Below, piece by piece: positions 50,501-61,213 of a stretch of 64,000 nt of DNA. Source of the stretch: Chrysomallon squamiferum (taxonomy: Eukaryota > Mollusca > Gastropoda > Neomphalida > Peltospiridae); contig CM022670.1 in the NCBI GenBank assembly GCA_012295275.1, forward strand, positions 42,195,474-42,259,473. Reading direction: 5' to 3'. A program made the translations under genes and the position numbers. Below the pieces are notes generated by a model. It worked only from the letters and a program-made list of their open reading frames with translations, made no database searches and was not told the origin of the DNA. Within the stretch, counting starts at the first letter, position 1; each line of letters starts with the position of its first letter.

Positions 50501-53500
50501 ATAAAATGTAGATATAGGCATGATTCCCTTTTATTTTCCCAAACCACAGAGCAGAACTTTTGCTGCTTTGAGCAAAAACAGGAATGTAGAATGACCAAAA
50601 CTATCTATTTTGTAAATTAAAATGAGAGGCAACTTTCTGGACCCTGACTGCGCAGCCATCCAGATTAGAGGGAAATATATACATATAAGATAATGAAGCA
50701 TAAAACTTGTACAAATAAGAAGAGAAGGCCGACCTGTTTAATTCCTGGCTGTTTGTCTGTGGACAGTCTGTCAAGGCTGCTGTCAATCAAACAATTGGCA
50801 TGTATCTGGAGGCGGGACCAAGCTGTTTGCAGTTTGTGTGTCAATGTATCCCCACTCACAGCTTTGACACTGTCCTGAAATATTATTACTTTTACATATA
50901 CTTCCAAATTTTATTTCTTGTTGTTTTCAGGTGTTCATTAATTAAAATGGTGTATAAAGGTACAATTTAAAAACATTTGATGGAAAGTTTAATCTGGTTT
51001 TCTGTGTCATCATGGATGTGAAGATTTCACAACTGAAGCTGCAAATTTCTTTGTTCTCACATTTTGTTATGTGCAGTAAGTTGCTCAAAGCCATTACTAA
51101 AAATTTATCAGATAAAATATCACCAAAATGTTTTTAGTATTATAATATAAGAATAAATCCTGTAATTCTCATTAAATCAATTTAAAGAAGACTGTGGTAA
51201 TTTTCTTTTAGGGTGTTCTACGAATATGTATGTTCTCATATACAAAAAACCTTTTTTGTTTGGTTTTGTTTGGTTTTTTTCATTAACTTTCTTAAAGTTT
51301 TAAAACCTTAACCTGTGAGTGAGGTTGTAAATTCAGACATACTGACACAATGCCTACAATGACTTGTTTATCTCTTATAAAACTTACTGAAATGATGTCT
51401 GTGTTTTCAATGTTTATCTCTTATAAAACTTACTGAAATGATGTCTGTTTTCTTTGTTGTTTGACTTATTTATCTCTTATAAAACTTACTGAAATGATGT
51501 CTGTGTTTTCTTTGTTATCTCTTATTTATAAAACTTTCTGAAATGATGTCTGTGTTTTCTTTGTTTATCTCTTATAAAACTTACTGAAATGATGTCTGTT
51601 TTCTTTCTTGTTTGACTTGTTTATCTCTTATAAAACTTACTGAAATGATGTCTGTGTTTTCTTTCTTGTTTGACTTGTTTATATGTCGTAAAATTTCTTT
51701 TATCAGTTCACTGTCTTCCAGCACCCGTGTCAGGTTTGCTGTCTGTGGATTCTCATATCTCCTTTCTCCCATCACTGACAACTAGGGAAAGGTATAAAGT
51801 GAAATTAAAAAATATAAGTTTTGTCACTAAGCAAACAAAAAGATGAGCTGGTGACATGAGTCACCTGCAGTACTAAGTGACAGGAAGAGGTTTTCAATAT
51901 TACCACAGGAAGAAGTTTTCAATATTACCACAGGAAGAAGTTTTCAATATTACTACAGGAAGAAGTTTTCAATATCACTACAGGAAGTAGTTTTCAATAT
52001 CACCACAGGAAGTAGTTTTCAATATTACCACAGGAAGTAGTTTTCAATATCGCCACAGGAAGAAGTTTTCAATATCACCACAGGAAGTAGTTTTCAATAT
52101 CACCACAGGAAGAAGTTTTCAATATCACCACAGGAAGTAGTTTTCAATATCACCACAGGAAAATGTTTTAAAAGAAAAAGTCTTAAAAGTAATGTGCCCA
52201 CTTTACAAGGTCAGTTCTCAGTTCTTGAAGGAAAAAAGCATTTTCAGTGTCGTGTGTGTATGTGTGTGTATCTAATATTAATATTATATATGAATAAATA
52301 AAGAGAAAAGAGAAAAGAAATAATTACATTTTAGAATAAGAATAAATAAATAAAAAATAAAGAAAGAAAGAAATACTCACAGGTCTAAATAAATAAATAA
52401 GTAAATAAATACTCACAGGTCTGAATAAATAAATAAGTAAATAAATACTCACAGGTCTGAATAAATAAATAAATAAGTAAATAAATACTCACAGGTCTGA
52501 ATAAATAAATAAATAAATAAATAAGTAAATAAATAAATAAGTAAATGAATACTCACAGGTCTGAACCTGGGTGGAGGAACTGGAATGACGTCCTGGAAGA
52601 ACAGATCAGTTGGATGTTCTGTGTTCTCAGTGATGGAAAGACACTGAAACAACATCTTCAGCACCATCGACTCATTCCTCCACAGCTTCCGCATGTGCTC
52701 TTTAGCATCTACTGGTGTTACTACAGTAACCTCAACTCCTGAAATAGCCCCTTTCACATCTTTGTCTTTTTGAGAATCCTCGTCCATTTCAACAATTTCA
52801 TTTTCCTCATTTTCGTCATCCAGTGAGACAGATTTATTTCTGTTAACACACAGAACTTGTTTGTCATCACAGAAATCAAAGTCCTAGTAACTTTATTTCT
52901 ATTTAACAATCACATAATGTTTAAAAACATCACAATGTAACATATTAAAAAATATCTGTTTCTACCTGTTTCGAGTGAACTTCATCACATACTTAATTAA
53001 CTCTACTTACATACTATACAGATGTCACTTTTCTCATTAATGATCCAAAAACACACATAAATTAGTAACTTACTTAGCATTTAGTTTTTTCTTATCTTCT
53101 TCAAAGATTACTTTTTTACTGTACAGATATCACCTACTTGACACTACTTTTCTCATTAACTGGTCCCAAAAACACAAGGTAAAAGAGAGAACCTTACGTA
53201 GCATCTAGTTTTTTCTTAGCTTCTTCACAGATGTGTTCAGCTGACTCAGCTGATCCAAAGAGGAGCAGCTTGGCATTGTATTCCTGTTTCATTGGTCTCA
53301 CACGGCACTTGCAATGTAGACATTTTGACTTCACACCAAACTGAGTTTTGATAAAACGTTCCACTATCTGTTTTCGAGCAGCTTCCACATTTTTCACTGG
53401 AAGCTTATCTCCAAAATGTTCATCTGTAACAAATAAAGCATGTTTTTTTCTAGACAGACTCAACATAAACTTGTAACAACTGCTAACACACTGTAGTGAG

Positions 53501-54774
53501 TTTGGTTTCGTGTGTAACATGATGCAAGTAAAAGAGGATTTGCTGCTGATCAGTAAAAGATCACACAGGTTACTTCTACATCATTTTACTTGAATGACAA
53601 CTACAGTATTTATTTAAGTGTACTGAAACACTATTCAACTTTCATGTTTATTTATGAATCAAACAAAAAAATAGAAAAAAAGGAAACCGACATTTATTGG
53701 CATTTTTCAAAAATTCACATAAGAAGACAAAGTCAAATTTTATTTCATCAATAATGACACACAGTTAATTAAAGTTATTTACATTTACTAAATCAAAGAA
53801 TGGATTTAAAAATAAAGACACTTAACAATAAGTTACATTAATAATCTCATCTGACAAATGTTTGATTAATTTTAAACCTGAGAAGTTGTCGTGTATGAAG
53901 GAATCCAGTTGTTGTGAGATGTCGACATCTCTCTTTGTGCCAGCCGTCTCAGTCAACAGATGAGTCGCATAGTCAGCAAGCAGCCACGCCCCAGACACCC
54001 ACCCCTTGTTCAGCAGTGCCACCTGCTGCACCAACAGCTGACACGCTGACGACTTTGCATTCAGATGATGACAACTGAAACAGGAACCTCGGAGTATCTG
54101 AAATAACAAAAACCTTTTCTGTCAAAAAATTGGAAAAACAAAATAGGTTTTGTAAATCCAAAATGAAAACAGTTTTCTTTTCTCTGTTTTTTTTGTACCA
54201 TTGACCCATCTGATGTGTGCATGTACTGTACGTCTGCTTAACAAAATGTCTACTAAAGTTTAAACATATACATCAACACATTGTCAGTGTTGACTTCACC
54301 ACAATGTAACACAAGTAACAAGTTTAAAATGTTCACCTGATACAGGATCTTGAAGTATATAGGGTTAAAGACAGGAAGTGGAAGTTGTATGTGACCCATG
54401 TGACCTGGACAAAACACAAAGTTCTGTCCACATGTTGTACACACATCATCATGCTCAGACGGGCCTGAAAAACAGAACATACGGAATCAGTTTTCTTGCT
54501 TAATTAGCAGGCTAGTAAATGTTTTCTCTTTTGTTTTTTCTTTGATAAAATATTTTTTATAAATATTGAAGTAAAATATTGTCAAACTGACTCAAGTTTT
54601 GTGTTACATTAGTGCTTACTGCAGCCTTGCAAACTATTTTAATCAGTCAATCAAACTAATGTTACATGAGAACTGAATCATGCATTTTTAATTTACGGTT
54701 TGTAATTTATATGTTTATCTTAAGCTGCATCATGTAAGACACCAGTTGTTGGGTGGTATTTATATATATGTTTT

Positions 54775-54821
<47 letters not shown>

Positions 54822-55044
54822 TATTACATATGCATGTATGTATGTATGTATATATGTATATATATATATATTTACCAAGAGCTGCATCGTGTAACCCCCC
54901 AGTCGTCGGGTGCTGTAACTGGTCAAATGTTTGCGGGTTTGTGATTTCCTTTACACTGAGTGACTTGATTTCATCAGCACTGTACAGTCTGAATCTGACA
55001 CTGTTCATTCGAAACACTGGAACATCTTCATCCAAATCCTCCAT
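31750..55044 (-). CDS. POLR1A: DNA-directed RNA polymerase I subunit RPA1
   Basis: Largest catalytic subunit of RNA polymerase I, which transcribes the 45S rRNA precursor in the nucleolus. 33 coding exons in transcript order: 55044-54876, 54464-54337, 54097-53878, 53423-53198, 52839-52557, 51782-51641, 50874-50734, 50138-49918, 49531-49399, 49114-49031, 48426-48288, 46828-46714, 46537-46429, 46283-46200, 44673-44512, 44242-44126, 43651-43440, 43052-42968, 42414-42214, 42083-41955, 41233-41078, 40799-40603, 40178-40049, 39654-39526, 38517-38293, 36706-36651, 35335-35168, 34643-34447, 34185-34061, 33484-33404, 32706-32542, 32284-32174, 32043-31750. About 1710 residues, against about 1720 in human. 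It aligns end to end with vertebrate POLR1A from [16 protein letters not shown] to the C-terminal [12 protein letters not shown]. Phases agree at every junction except exon 5/6, where one base is in excess. ATG 55044 follows a likely acceptor, so an untranslated exon lies upstream. Confidence 0.96.
32829..33403 (-). repeat. 38-base array of the POLR1A exon-30 donor (about 15 copies)
   Basis: On the minus strand the unit reads TGTACAG then GTATTTTACCTTGATATTTA and so on. The first copy follows exon 30 (CTGCAG then GTATTTTACC). Almost every copy keeps ACAG-GTATTT. Confidence 0.95.
35340..36560. repeat. 40-60-base minisatellite in POLR1A intron 26
   Basis: Two related families: TTACATTACACAATAAAAAC with AGTATTACATTTTACATTAG (35340-35730), and TACTACTGTTACATTACATA with TTAACATTTTAACAAAAACAG (to 36560). 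It abuts the exon-27 acceptor without repeating its AG. Confidence 0.92.
37080..38292 (-). repeat. 38-base array of POLR1A exon-25 end plus donor (about 30 copies)
   Basis: On the minus strand the unit reads AACTAAACAGAGTTGTGTTA-TCTCAG then GTAATTAC. The last 25 or so bases of exon 25 (encoding KLNRVVLSQ) are the prototype. Copies near the exon are almost identical; those beyond about 37700 (towards 37080) are degenerate. Confidence 0.95.
38293..42083 (-). CDS. POLR1A: POLR1A exons 20-25: trigger loop and jaw
   Basis: Exon 20 has [19 protein letters not shown] (trigger loop) and [11 protein letters not shown]. Exon 21 begins FYYGEDGLD. Exon 22 (40799-40603) is the Pol I-specific jaw insertion: its frame reads [10 protein letters not shown] and [15 protein letters not shown]. 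Exon 24 has [12 protein letters not shown], exon 25 [16 protein letters not shown] and LGIPRLREI. Confidence 0.93.
39207..39244 (-). repeat. displaced fragment of POLR1A exon 28 in intron 24
   Basis: 38 bases match 34510-34547 inside exon 28 with one mismatch, in the same orientation, about 4.7 kb away. Confidence 0.93.
39655..40030 (-). repeat. array of POLR1A exon-24 acceptor (about 9 copies)
   Basis: On the minus strand each 40-45-base unit contains TTTTGTGTTGTAG then a short exon-like start such as ATTGTG and TTAACAGTG. The exon-proximal copy is the true acceptor, and exon 24 starts ATTGTGAAG. Confidence 0.9.
41262..41695. repeat. 27-base minisatellite, POLR1A intron 20
   Basis: About 16 copies of TTCTAGTATTAACCCTTTCA plus CTTTCAT. 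As 27 is 9 codons, both strands stay open (a 9-residue period), without any sign of being genes. Confidence 0.94.
42214..46828 (-). CDS. POLR1A: POLR1A exons 12-19: funnel and bridge-helix approach
   Basis: Recognisable blocks: [20 protein letters not shown] (exon 12), RLWSGKQ (13), [14 protein letters not shown] (15), FTLGVEDIL (16), [10 protein letters not shown] (18), then [19 protein letters not shown] and [20 protein letters not shown] (19). The last two are the bridge-helix region. Confidence 0.95.
42705..42967 (-). repeat. 57-base array starting at POLR1A exon-18 donor
   Basis: Five copies of CAGTCCTAGATAATTTTACA-TCTTCAGAGTTT and so on (minus strand). The prototype is the donor (TCG then GTCAGTCC). 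In the copies the GT has become GC (GGCAGTCC). Confidence 0.88.
43687..43962. repeat. 50-base minisatellite, POLR1A intron 16
   Basis: About 5.5 copies containing ACTGACTTACACAAACAAAC and AGTAAGCACAGAGAAATAAC. No exon sequence. Confidence 0.93.
44945..46140 (-). repeat. 37/49-base array of consensus 5' splice sites, POLR1A intron 14
   Basis: About 28 units in short (37) and long (49) forms. On the minus strand each has CTTGGTGGTAATAAG then GTAAGTGTA, a perfect AAG-GTAAGT donor. No exon next to it ends in this sequence. Confidence 0.95.
46630..46695 (-). repeat. decayed copy of POLR1A exon-12 end and donor
   Basis: Resembles 46712-46775 (exon 12 end and donor), with small indels, lying immediately downstream in the intron. 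Confidence 0.75.
47335..47590. repeat. (ATAC)n / AT microsatellite
   Basis: Simple repeat in POLR1A intron 11. Confidence 0.95.
48288..49531 (-). CDS. POLR1A: POLR1A exons 9-11: active site with NADFDGD
   Basis: Exon 10 encodes [21 protein letters not shown]. Exon 11 encodes [14 protein letters not shown], the universal motif whose three aspartates (near residues 605-609) hold the catalytic magnesium. Nothing in the active site is altered. Confidence 0.96.
48480..48740. repeat. degenerate TTAAATACT-type repeat
   Basis: Imperfect copies of GTTAAATACT and ATGTCAAATACT in POLR1A intron 10. Confidence 0.75.
48855..49030 (-). repeat. copies of POLR1A exon-10 end plus donor
   Basis: Three copies of the last 30 or so bases of exon 10 (AGCATGCAGGCACATCAG) with the donor GTATTTAAC and about 20 intron bases, nearly identical to the exon. 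Confidence 0.92.
49640..49880. repeat. TATTTATAAAGTTATATG-type minisatellite
   Basis: Degenerate AT-rich units in POLR1A intron 8. Confidence 0.75.
49918..52839 (-). CDS. POLR1A: POLR1A exons 5-8: clamp core to lid and rudder region
   Basis: Exon 5 (52839-52557) ends with the conserved VPPPRFRP. Exon 6 continues with [19 protein letters not shown]. Exon 7 contains KQPGIKQ, and exon 8 [34 protein letters not shown] and [11 protein letters not shown]. All have direct equivalents in vertebrate POLR1A. Exon 6 in this frame begins at 51781, one base inside its AG acceptor. Confidence 0.92.
51361..51640 (-). repeat. copies of POLR1A exon-6 end plus donor (5 extra)
   Basis: Each contains AAACACAGACATCATTTCA then GTAAGTTTTATAAGAGATAA. 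The exon-proximal copy is the one in frame. One copy has lost its GT. Confidence 0.93.
51890..52160. repeat. 25-base minisatellite, POLR1A intron 5
   Basis: About 10 copies of CAGGAAGTAGTTTTCAATAT plus CACCA. Confidence 0.93.
52375..52556 (-). repeat. copies of POLR1A exon-5 end plus donor (3-4)
   Basis: TTCAGACCT then GTGAGTATTTATTTACTT recurs at 40-70-base spacing, embedded in TTTA tetranucleotide sequence. Confidence 0.92.
52985..53110 (-). repeat. single decayed copy of POLR1A exon-4 end, donor and flank
   Basis: Minus-strand GAAGAAGATAAGAAAAAACT-AAATGCTAA then GTAAGT mirrors the real exon end GAAGAAGCTAAGAAAAAACT-AGATGCTAC then GTAAGG at 53198, with similar intron flanks. Confidence 0.85.
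53198..55044 (-). CDS. POLR1A: POLR1A exons 1-4: clamp and zinc-binding N-terminus
   Basis: Exon 1 carries [19 protein letters not shown]. Exon 2 has the zinc-binding [18 protein letters not shown] (Cys-x2-Cys-x6-Cys-x2-His). Exon 3 has [10 protein letters not shown], the second Cys pair of the clamp-core zinc site. Exon 4 contains CLHCKC, another metal-type pair. These match the Pol I clamp. Confidence 0.95.
54778..54870. repeat. AC and AT microsatellite in POLR1A intron 1
   Basis: (AC)n at about 54782-54820, then TATG and AT runs up to the exon-1 donor. Confidence 0.9.
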
Positions 55045-56356
55045 CCTGAAAAATATCACACAATAATATAGTTTCATATACACATACATATATAAATAAA
55101 TAAATAAATAAATAATATGGGCACTATTATTATATACACAGAAAAATGTATAGTTGGCTAAGCTTTAAGGGAGCAAATTGTGTGTGAATGTGTGTGTTTT
55201 AATTCATCTTAATATAAAACTGGTAATATTTATTAAATAAAACTGAAAATGTACCATCTAATAATATTATATTATGTACAGATACAGAAAATAAGAACTT
55301 TAACCTAATTTAAATTGTAAAAGCCAAAATCACGTCACATGCAGACATTAATAATACAAAGCAAAATTCAAAACTGCCAACCTGAACAAACAAAAAAAAA
55401 CAGAAAACAACACCAAATATATCTTTATAAACTGTAACTACGTCTGACAGTTAAACGAAATGTTTAGAAAAATCTGCCACGATATTTCACATTATGGAAA
55501 TCAAAACCCTTGTGCTTATCTAGACTGGTTCCTCGTAAATCAGGCATTTAGATAACGAAACTACAATGTAGTCTCGGTTCGTCAATTTCCGCAGGTTAAA
55601 TAAAATGAGAGGATAACCATGATAATATTTTATTATTTTTATTGAGTTATTTATTTGAATGAGGTAATTGGTACACAATTCACCGATTAAAAAATATACA
55701 TATTGTAACTAATAGTAGATAATACAATAGCGTATTAATTTGTTAAGTAGAAGTCTTTGAAGATTTTCTTATTGAAATAATTTAGTTATTATCCCTGTAA
55801 CCGTCTTCTCCGCGGTTTTTAGTCGTAAAACAATCGGAATAACTCGGTATATTTCGGAACATTTCGCTCACAAGTAACGAATAAACAAAACCAGTTAACA
55901 TTCTGCATCAAAATTATACCACGTGCTTTCAGATTTAAAGAATTTCAACGAGGTTTTTATTTATTAATAAGTCTTAAGCTGGGTTTCTTTTGAAATGTGT
56001 AAATAAAAGAATATATTGAATAAGGTAATAACTAGTAATATAACTGTAATAACTAGTAATATAACTGATGCGTGATTCATGATGATAATAATATCTACTA
56101 AGATTGGTTTGCAGATCGTCTGCTTATCTGATGCCAGTCATTCGATTCATTGTAATTTGTATAATTGGACAGTCGTGTTTTTGGAAATGTAATTATGATT
56201 GTAGCTATTATTTAATAATATATAAAAATTTTAGTCACACTATAATCTGGCTTATCAAAAGTAGAGTGTTGCAAAATGTATTTTTATTTTTAATATTATT
56301 TTGATAATAATTTTTGTTGTTTACACTTTCAGATACAAGTATTTTGACAAGTTAAA
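55045..56356. promoter_or_regulatory. divergent promoter region of POLR1A and HEATR1
   Basis: The two ATGs lie 1.3 kb apart, pointing away from each other. Both first coding exons follow acceptor-like sequences (minus-strand TTTTTCAG ending at 55046, plus-strand CTTTCAG ending at 56332), so untranslated first exons and start sites should lie inside. A palindromic E-box CACGTG is at 55920-55925. No TATA box is obvious. A 21-base duplication sits near 56025-56062. Confidence 0.75.
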
Positions 56357-58752
56357 ATGACATCATTGGCAAAACAGCTGCAGCGTCTTGTTGTACCCCA
56401 CACACAGACAGTGTTTGGAGGAGACACAAGGAAAACATCGTTGTTGTTCAATCCTGTTGATGCTGCAGCTTTGGACAGAGAGACGTACTTCGCACTTGGT
56501 ACAGCTTGTGTTTGACTTTTAATTTTATTAGTTTTCATTATTACATCATTACAACACTACCTGTTAATTGATATAGAACTATTACATAAGTTCCATAATT
56601 AGGTGGGAGTCAATTTGCCAAACTTAAAATGTCTCATTCCTATCAATTCTGTCATTGTTTAAATGTAACTGCACTGTTACGTACTGTAATTTAGTGTAAT
56701 AGTGCAGTATATTATTGTAGTGCTGTCACAAATGTTATAGTCATGTAATAATGTTAAGATTTGTAATATAACATATTAAAATACTGTAACATCGCATACT
56801 TCTGTACTGATATGAATATACTGACAGTGTAACAATATGTAGGTATTACCACACTGAAAATTTAATTTTGTTACAGAAATGTAGTATTTGCTAACTAATT
56901 CCTGTTTTTACACTGATAGGTGTCAGTGGTTTGGAGGAACTGGAGGGCATTGATCCCAGCTTTGAAAAATTTCATCGCAGTTTGTTCAGCGAAGCTTCAC
57001 AGATGTTTGAGCGAAGTGTCCAGACCAAAGAAATAAATGAAAAACTTGACAAAACAATCTGCACTTTCTTACTGCGACTTTCACCATACTTTCTACTCAG
57101 ACCTGCTCACAAAGCTCTGGAGTGGCTTATCTACAGGTAACATGTTTGCACTAGATCATCAGTCACTTTCCCCAGAAACCTGTGTTCTCCCGTTTATGTT
57201 TATACACCAAACTTCAATATTAATGTGTAATCAGTGTGATTGACATCTGTTAACTGTTGAAAAATATTCATTTGTTCTTCTTGAAGTATATTACACTAAT
57301 ATATACATTTCAAAGTACTTTACCTTAATTTATATCTTAAATTATTTTACATTAATTTAATCTTAAAATGTTTTGCATGAATTAACATTTTGTAAAATAT
57401 ATTACATCAGTTTAGTTTTCCAAAAAGTACAGATCACTGAAACATTATCTCTGTAAATCCATTCTCAGTTGTTTGTTATTTTACAAGTGTGAGCACAAAA
57501 ATCACTTAAAACATGAATTCTGAATGTTGATTAGTTATAGATTTATTCCAGTTTACATATAGATATCACATTCAGTTTTACAGTGTTTATAGATATCACA
57601 TTCAGTTTTACAATGTTTATAGATATCACATACATTTTGACAATGTTTATAGATATCACATTCATTTAGACAATATTTATAGATACCAAATTCAGTTTGA
57701 AGATGTTATATATATCACGTTCAGTTTTACAATGTTTATTTATAGATATCATATTCAGTTTTACAATGTTGATACATATCACATTCAGTTTTACAATGTT
57801 TATAGATATCAAAATCAGTTTTACAATGTTTATTTATAGATACCACATTCAGTTTTACAATTTTTATTTATAGATATCACATTCATTTTTATAATTTTTA
57901 TTTATAGATATCATGTTCAATTTTATAATGTTTATAGATATCACATTTAGTTTTACAATGTTTATTTACAGATAACACATTCAATTTTTATAATCATAAT
58001 AATGTTTATAGATATCACATTCAATTTTTATAATCATAATAATGTTTATAGATATCACATTCATTTTTATAATTTTTATTTATAGATATCACATTCAGTT
58101 TTACAATGTGGATGATCTGATGATGTGTATTCTGCCGTATCATCAAAGTAAAATGTTTGTGCGTGCTGTGCAGTTAATAAACCTTGACACTCACTCTGCC
58201 TCAAAGTGGGACTGGATTCTACCTTTACAGGTAAATTTACACTACAGGTTATACTTACATATACAGGTTAATTTACAATAGATATACTTGCCTATACAGG
58301 TAAATTTAGTTATGTGAGCTAGATGTACTTGATAGAGGTAAATTCAGTTACATAAGCTGGATTACTTATCTATAGAGGAATATTTTATTTTCATATGACA
58401 CAAACATTATTTAATTAAAAAGTATGTTATGGCAATTCCAATACTTTCTCCCATTCTGATGGTGGTGTTATAAAAACATAAATTATCTTTATAAAATTTT
58501 AATATTGGTTTAATTGTTGAGACAATTCTTGTATTTAGATGTTTCTTTAATAACAATAACAACTATAATAATAATAATAATAATAATAGATATACTAACA
58601 AAATGTTGTGACTGTATTTATGTATATTTGTTAAATTGTTTTGTTTGTAGAAATCAGGAGTACACTTAACAAAATCTGTGTTGGTCAACCACTGCAGAAC
58701 TAACTCAGCCTTTCTAGCTTTTGTGTGCAACATGGTACCCAAGTTCATTGAG
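56357..58752 (+). CDS. HEATR1: HEATR1 exons 1-4
   Basis: Exons 56357-56498, 56920-57136, 58086-58230 and 58651-58752, residues 1 to about 202. This is the conserved N-terminal helical region of the Utp10/HEATR1 family (LSPYFLLRPAHKALEWLIYR, YNVDDLMMCILPYHQ). The 5'UTR part of exon 1 starts at 56333. Confidence 0.94.
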
Positions 58753-61161
58753 GTTTCTTGATTTTTTTTTTTCATTGAATTAATTAATGAACTTGATTAA
58801 CATTAATTTGTTTAAAATAAGTCAATCTGCATTTTTATTATTATTAAATAAAATTATAAAATGTTTTTATATTTATTAAAAATTGAAATGTTTATACTCT
58901 TAATTAAAGTTAATATCTAATTAGTAAGAGATGAAATGTTTTAACTATTAGATGTTTAGTTATAAAAATTGAAATGTTGGTGTGTTGTCAGGCTCATGCA
59001 GATGTTGAAGATGTAAACAAAGTAGAGCTGCGAGTGTTGTTTTCATTCTACGCAACGACTGTGCTGGGTGTGCTGGAGTCGGGCAAGATCACAGAGACTC
59101 GGGTTGCAGCATTGTTTGAGTCACTAGTACGTGGATTCAAGTCTCAGATAGTCGACTACAAAGCTGCATCATACATCATCCTTGCCAACCTCATACAGAA
59201 AACTCATTTGAAAACAGAGCTGATAGAAACATTCGTCAACATCATCTGCAAGGTTCAATCTTTATTATCAAAACAAACCATACAGACACCATTATTTTGT
59301 GTTAACAAAAATGAAATTTAATTGTAAAAAAGAAATTGTGGTCAAAGTGATCCAAAATATAAAAACAGAAATTTATATTTATCAGTCTTGATGGTTACTT
59401 GCATTTTAACTTGGATACCACCAAGAAATACTGAATAACTGTGATATGTGATCATAATAAATCACACTGTTGTTGAACTTACTAAACATTTCAAAATGTT
59501 TATTTATAGTATACATCACCAGCTTTACAGACTGAGTCTGTGACCTGCCTGCTGCTTATCTATCAGAAGCAGGATATAAAAACAATGAGAAAAAAGTAAG
59601 TTTAAATAAAGTATGAGAATGTCAGAATTAAACAAAAAAACATCAAATGTTTTGATATTCCAATTTTTTTTATACAGGACATTACATACCAGAGGTATTA
59701 GTAAAACTTAAAATAAAACAATCTGATCTTGACATCTTGTAGATTTTGAAAACCTTAAAACATCACTGAATACTGTATTAGTGATCAAAATTATATGAAA
59801 ACTTATGTAAATATTTATGTTTAAGATAATGTAATTTTTTTTTATCAGAGCATTTAAATATCTGAGTCAACAGACAAACTTGGTCGTTGTTCTCAGTGGC
59901 TTGTCAGAGAAATACGACATACACTACCTTGTCAGCCCCTTCTTGACTAGACTGATACCAGCAGCATTCAAACAAACACTTCTCAACATCGTCAGCAGCG
60001 ACAGCAGTGAAAACGATGATGACATTCCTCCTCCACAACTCATACATCTTCTACAAGATCTGCTCACCATGTTGCCTCTTAATGACAGTACAGCTGACTT
60101 TGTTGCTAGGTAAAAAAGATTTTAAAAGCAACAAAAAACAACACTGTAACAAATTTTAAAATAAATAACGTTTTCTATTACAAAAATATAGCTCATTTCA
60201 TTGCTAAGTATCTGAGATTTTAAAAACACATAAACAACATTTTGTACAAATATTAATACAAAGTTTTGTATTATGACAAAGCAGTTCACTCTGTTGCTAG
60301 GTTATTGAGATTTAACACTGATATTTGTTTTATGGACATAATGCTGTAGTTGTTGTTGTTCTTCCAGTGAGGTGCTGGACCAGTATTTGATGTATGTCTT
60401 CAACCATGACTTCGATGAAGGTGATTTGTTGGTACAGACTATTCAGCAAGTTGTCAGGCAGATGGAAGGAAGGTAACTCTAATTAACTCACCTCAGTTTT
60501 ATTTTTGTAAGACAAATGAAACTCAGTTATTAATATGTGTACACAATGTCTAAATACAAAATAACATCTCCTAAAGACAATGCTATGTCTAAAATACTTC
60601 ACAGTAAAATGTTGAAACTTTGCTACAGAAACAGGGTACACACACTGATTTAGTTAAATTTATATGCACTGTTTTACATAGTACAATATGTTGAAATGTT
60701 ATTAATTTTCAGATACCCCATCGCTGTTGATAAAGCAGTTGACAAAATTTTGAAGTTGTGTGCTGATGAAGAAAAGAAAGCTGCAGTGATGTCGTTTCTC
60801 AATGTGTCTGCATTTTCCAATGACCACCACGTTGTAACAACCAATGTGAAAAGTTTGGTTTTGTCTCTGAATCATCATCAGGCTGCAGTGAGACAAAGTG
60901 CTGTTGAGTTCCTCCTGTCACACACAGACAAGGTCAAAATACACAGTCTGTTTTTATATGTATCTACATCCTGTCACACACAGACAAGGTCAAAATACAG
61001 TCTGTTTTTATATCTATCTACATCCTGTCACACACAGACAAGGTCAAAATACACAGTCTGTTTTTATATCTATCTACATCCTGTCACACACAGACAAGGT
61101 CAAAATACACAGTCTGTTTTTATTTGTCCCTCTGTATGTTTATATATCTGTCTACCTACTA

Positions 61162-61213
<52 letters not shown>

